This document shows, piece by piece, positions 61,141-64,000 of a DNA stretch of 64,000 nucleotides (position 1 is the first letter of the stretch; each line of letters begins with the position of its first letter). The notes below the pieces were generated by a model. The model was not told the origin of the DNA. It was given only the letters and a program-made list of their open reading frames with translations, and did not search any database. Origin of the DNA: Candidatus Aenigmatarchaeota archaeon (lineage in GTDB: Archaea; Aenigmatarchaeota; Aenigmatarchaeia; CG10238-14). The stretch is from the NCBI GenBank assembly GCA_030018415.1, contig JASEGC010000001.1, forward strand, positions 255,971 to 319,970, in the 5' to 3' direction. The translations under genes and the position numbers were made by a program.

Positions 61141-61899
61141 TTATTTTAATTTCTTCACTTCAATAACTTTTAAAACAGAATTTTTCACGATGTTAAACTC
61201 TGGTAAATGACCCAAAACTACTGGTCTTAACTCTGTTTTCCAAACTTCTCCTAATCTTTCTATCTTTTCTTTATCAAATATTTTCTTATAACAAGAAAGT
61301 TTTTTGTTAACAACATCTAGGTCAACTTTAATTTCCTTCTCTAATAAAAACCATAAGTCATAAAGATCTCTCGCTTTTGCTCTCCAAATTATAGCTCTAA
61401 TTTTTTCTGCTAAGATTTCTTCTAGATTCATCACAGGCACAAAAAAATTAGAAATGTCTGGATACGGAGAATTTAATTCTTTAACCTCTATTTCTTTCAA
61501 AACTTCTTCTCTTTTGCTTATTTCAACTCCGACAAAACATCTTTCTATTTCTTTAGTAAAGAGAGGTCCTTCAGCACCAATTCTAAACGAAAAAGAGCTT
61601 GGATCATCTTCTAAAATTCTGAAATTAGCTCTTACATTCAAAGCTTCAAAGTCTTTTTTCGTCTCTTTAATCAAACCTTCAAAATCGATGGTTTCTCTTA
61701 AAGTGAAATCTAAATCTTCGCTGAATCTATTCAACCCATAAAAAAATGCAAGAGCTGTTCCGCCCTTGAAAATCAACTCTCTTGAGATTCTTGAAAATAT
61801 GCTCCTGAGAAGTAATGTTTGAATGTAATTTTTCTCTTGTTGGAATGGCTTTAAACCAGTGAACTTTGCAATTCTGATCAAAGTTTCCTTGTCGATCAT
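61141..61899 (-). CDS. AbiEii/AbiGii-type nucleotidyltransferase toxin
   Basis: 252 residues. LIFKGGTALAFFYGLNRFSEDLDFTL carries the GG/S-Asp-x-Asp nucleotidyltransferase site; EEILAEKIRAIIWRAKARDLYDLW is the conserved C-terminal element. Toxins of this type modify tRNA or other targets with nucleotides. The start overlaps the upstream antitoxin gene by 4 bp (61896-61899), typical of AbiE operons. Confidence 0.85.
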   Translation of the reverse strand: MIDKETLIRIAKFTGLKPFQQEKNYIQTLLLRSIFSRISRELIFKGGTALAFFYGLNRFSEDLDFTLRETIDFEGLIKETKKDFEALNVRANFRILEDDPSSFSFRIGAEGPLFTKEIERCFVGVEISKREEVLKEIEVKELNSPYPDISNFFVPVMNLEEILAEKIRAIIWRAKARDLYDLWFLLEKEIKVDLDVVNKKLSCYKKIFDKEKIERLGEVWKTELRPVVLGHLPEFNIVKNSVLKVIEVKKLK

Positions 61900-62594
61900 T
61901 CAAAAACCTCGTTAACATAAAGCTTCCATTTAGAGTTAAAATCACCCCTTGACTTAATAGTTGGGTTAAGCTTGTAAGTTGTTTTACCCTTGGTTTTAAG
62001 GTCAGTTTTAATTCCGGTCAATTCTAACATATATCCAAGCCTTCTATTTATTGCCTCTATTCCTAGCTTAGAAGCAAAACCAAGTAGTTTTTCTGTGTCT
62101 GCTTCTCTCATGGCTTCGAATACCTCGCTCAATGGGCAATATCTCGGTAAATAAAGTGAATCTATCATCGCTTTCTCTAAATCAGCTAAGAAGATGAAAC
62201 TATTGCCTTTGTTAACTTTTTTAAATCCAAACATAAAGTTTGGAGCAAGTTTAACGAATTTTATTCTCATGCCAAAAAATTCACTCCCCTTTCTTCTTTT
62301 TGAAGTTGCAACCAAAATCTCATTTATTGTTTGTGTTGTTTTGCCATGTAAGTAGAGAGCTGGTAAAAAGGAAATATAAGAAGGGTAAACTAATTGAGTA
62401 GAGATTAAAAATGGGTCTTGGTAAATTGTAAACTTGCCTTTTTCTATTTTATACAAATAGTTTTTTTGTAGCATTCTGTTGAGATAGACGTATGCTGTTT
62501 CTTTTTCCATGCCTGTAAGTTTTTTTAAGTCATTTACAGTAACTACTGCTAAGCTACTCTTTTCTATCAGAGATAAAATTTCCCTCAAACTCAT
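61896..62594 (-). CDS. AbiEi-like winged-helix antitoxin
   Basis: 232 residues. N-terminal winged helix (VTVNDLKKLTGMEKETAYVYLNRML), then SYISFLPALYLHG and KAMIDSLYLPRYCPLSEVFEAM, the AbiEi_4-type layout. It represses its own promoter and neutralises the toxin. First gene of the pair. TATA-like TTTAAATG upstream at about 62620. Confidence 0.75.
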   Translation of the reverse strand: MSLREILSLIEKSSLAVVTVNDLKKLTGMEKETAYVYLNRMLQKNYLYKIEKGKFTIYQDPFLISTQLVYPSYISFLPALYLHGKTTQTINEILVATSKRRKGSEFFGMRIKFVKLAPNFMFGFKKVNKGNSFIFLADLEKAMIDSLYLPRYCPLSEVFEAMREADTEKLLGFASKLGIEAINRRLGYMLELTGIKTDLKTKGKTTYKLNPTIKSRGDFNSKWKLYVNEVFE

Positions 62595-62873
62595 ACTATA
62601 AAATTTTCTTTATACATTTAAATGCTTTAACCTTAACAATTTTGTTAATATTGATGAACTAAAATATAATTTTACAATCATGCGTTTAAAGTTATCTTTT
62701 TGATAACTATGTTGCTATAGGTCAGAAATTTTAAAATTACCAAGAACTTCATAACTTTGATCTAGGCAGAAAAGAAACAGAGAAATACTTTGTCTCTTTT
62801 GCAACAGAAAACGAGATGTTTTTGTTCACTTAAATGAATAAAATTTAAATATTTTATTCACTATACATAATTT
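62595..62873. promoter_or_regulatory. Divergent promoter region
   Basis: 280 bases between the antitoxin and ATPase genes. TTTAAATA at 62844-62851 lies 26 bases from the ATPase ATG 62874, so it is probably leaderless. No repeat or RNA gene seen. Confidence 0.55.
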
Positions 62874-64000
62874 ATGATAACAGAAATATTAGCAAGACAA
62901 CAGGAAGAGCTAAAGGGATTGTTAGCCGGAAAGATCGTTGAAAGAGAGGCGGAAAAAAACTTCCAAAAGTATGTTGATAAGAGTATAGTAAAAGTAGTTA
63001 CCGGAATTAGAAGGAGTGGGAAATCAACATTTTGCGCCTTAGCCTTAAAGAATAGAAAATTTGGTTATGTGAATTTTGATGAGAAAGGTTTAATCGATGT
63101 AAAATTGGATGTTTTGCTTTCTTCTATAAAAGAGGTTTTTGGTGGAGTAAAAATTTTGTTGCTCGATGAAATACAAAACGTCAATAAATGGGAATTTTGG
63201 GTAAATAGTTTACAGAGAAGAGATACAATGTTTTAATAACAGGCTCTAATGCAAAGCTTTTGAGCAAGGAATTGGCTGCTCATTTAACTGGAAGGTATTT
63301 GGAATTTGAAATTTTTCCGTTTAGCTTTGAAGAATATCTTAAATGGTTAAATTTTGATTTAAGCAATATAAATTTTCTTAAGGAAAAACAGGGAGAGTTG
63401 AAAGGAATTCTCAGAAAATACTTGATTAAAGGGGGTTTTCCAGAATATATAGTAAAGGAGCTTGATGAAAGTTATTTGAAAACTCTTTTCGATGCTATAG
63501 TGTATAAAGATGTCGTTAAAAGGTACAACGTTAAGTATCCGACGAAAATAGATGAGCTCGCAAGATACTTAATTTCAATTTCTTCTTCAGAATATTCTTT
63601 TACCAAGTTGAAAAATTCTTTAAATTTTAAGAGCGTCTTAACAGTAGAAAAGTACGTGAAGTATTTAGAGGAAGCTTACTTGATTTTTTCGCTTGAAAGG
63701 TTTTCTAGAAAAGCAAAGGAAATAATTAAATCTCCAAGAAAAGTCTATTCGATAGATAACGGCTTAATGAACATTATTTCAGCAAGAATTAGTGAAGATA
63801 TGGGTAGACTGATGGAAAATGCCATTTTTCTTTCTTTAAGGAATATGGGGTTGAAAGAAAATTTGAATATATTTTATTCGAAAATCAACGATATGGAAGT
63901 AGATTTTTTAATCAAAGAAGGTTTGAGGATTAAGCAGCTTGTTCAAGCAACTTACGCCTCTGCTAAAGATGAGATTGAAAAAAGAGAAATTAAAGCTTTG
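62874..64000 (+). pseudogene. AAA_14/DUF4143-type ATPase, frameshifted and cut by the window end
   Basis: Walker A VVTGIRRSGKSTFCALAL, Walker B ILLLDEIQNV. The frame ends at 63236 after VNSLQRR; one base is lost near 63221 and the other frame continues YNVLITGSNAKLLSKELAAHL, FEEYLKWLNF and, at about 63880, YSKINDMEVDFLIKEG, the DUF4143 and restriction-like end. Only one base is missing, so this could be a read error. The C-terminus lies beyond 64000. Confidence 0.8.

Overview
The window is an AT-rich chromosomal segment from an archaeon. It carries DNA topoisomerase VI, Hel308, Orc1/Cdc6, family-B DNA polymerase, archaeal DnaG, TBP, NAC, Nop5/fibrillarin, Kae1, RIO1, aEF1A-type initiation factor 1A, archaeal stalk proteins uL10/P1 and wyosine enzymes. 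Two tRNAs have introns at the usual 37/38 site. Starts are often preceded by GGTGA/GAGGTGAT, and several genes look leaderless with a TTTAAATA box about 26 nt upstream. Mevalonate kinase, SecD, FtsZ and a sugar-nucleotide cluster argue against an extremely reduced genome. I cannot assign a phylum from the sequence alone.

Layout. 0-5 kb: mevalonate kinase, a dead FAD oxidoreductase, tRNA-Thr with intron, secreted NEW3-like proteins. 5-16 kb: tRNA modification genes (taw1, trm56, taw2), the conserved block IF1A-RIO1-Dim2-TopoVIB-TopoVIA, SuhB, an FKBP isomerase and a deacetylase. 16-24 kb: ftsZ-secE-spt5-uL11, then about 2 kb of small genes and decayed zinc ribbons, then uL1-uL10-P1-HD-DHH. 24-32 kb: fibrillarin/Nop5, small basic or zinc proteins, radical SAM, TBP, LemA-HtpX, TrmI, a winged-helix/DUF371 fusion. 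32-35 kb: membrane and PAP2 genes mixed with pseudogenes, including a dead RelE module and a broken lycopene-cyclase-like gene, and tRNA-Pro with intron. 35-45 kb: Hel308, a small regulatory operon with a perfect palindromic operator and a Cas2-like protein, Kae1, regulators with repeat operators, DnaG and CBS proteins. 45-51 kb: Orc1/Cdc6, a degenerate PolD small subunit, PolB and ORB-like repeats (candidate origin). 51-61 kb: NAC, SecD and a surface-glycan sugar cluster. 61-64 kb: an AbiE-type toxin-antitoxin pair and a frameshifted AAA ATPase.

Main discovery. The Kae1 gene is interrupted in its ATP-binding loop by 17 nt. These nucleotides sit in a textbook bulge-helix-bulge: 7-bp outer helix, 3-nt bulges and a 4-bp central helix. 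Removing them at the canonical cleavage points restores the conserved IESTAHTFGVGI motif, so this looks like a protein-coding archaeal intron of minimal size. Other notable points: a PolD-type small subunit without its catalytic residues next to a PolB with a C-terminal zinc motif; three ORB-like elements flanking these replication genes; a charged insertion in uL11 sharing 27 identical nucleotides with the P1 gene; and two probable CTG start codons.
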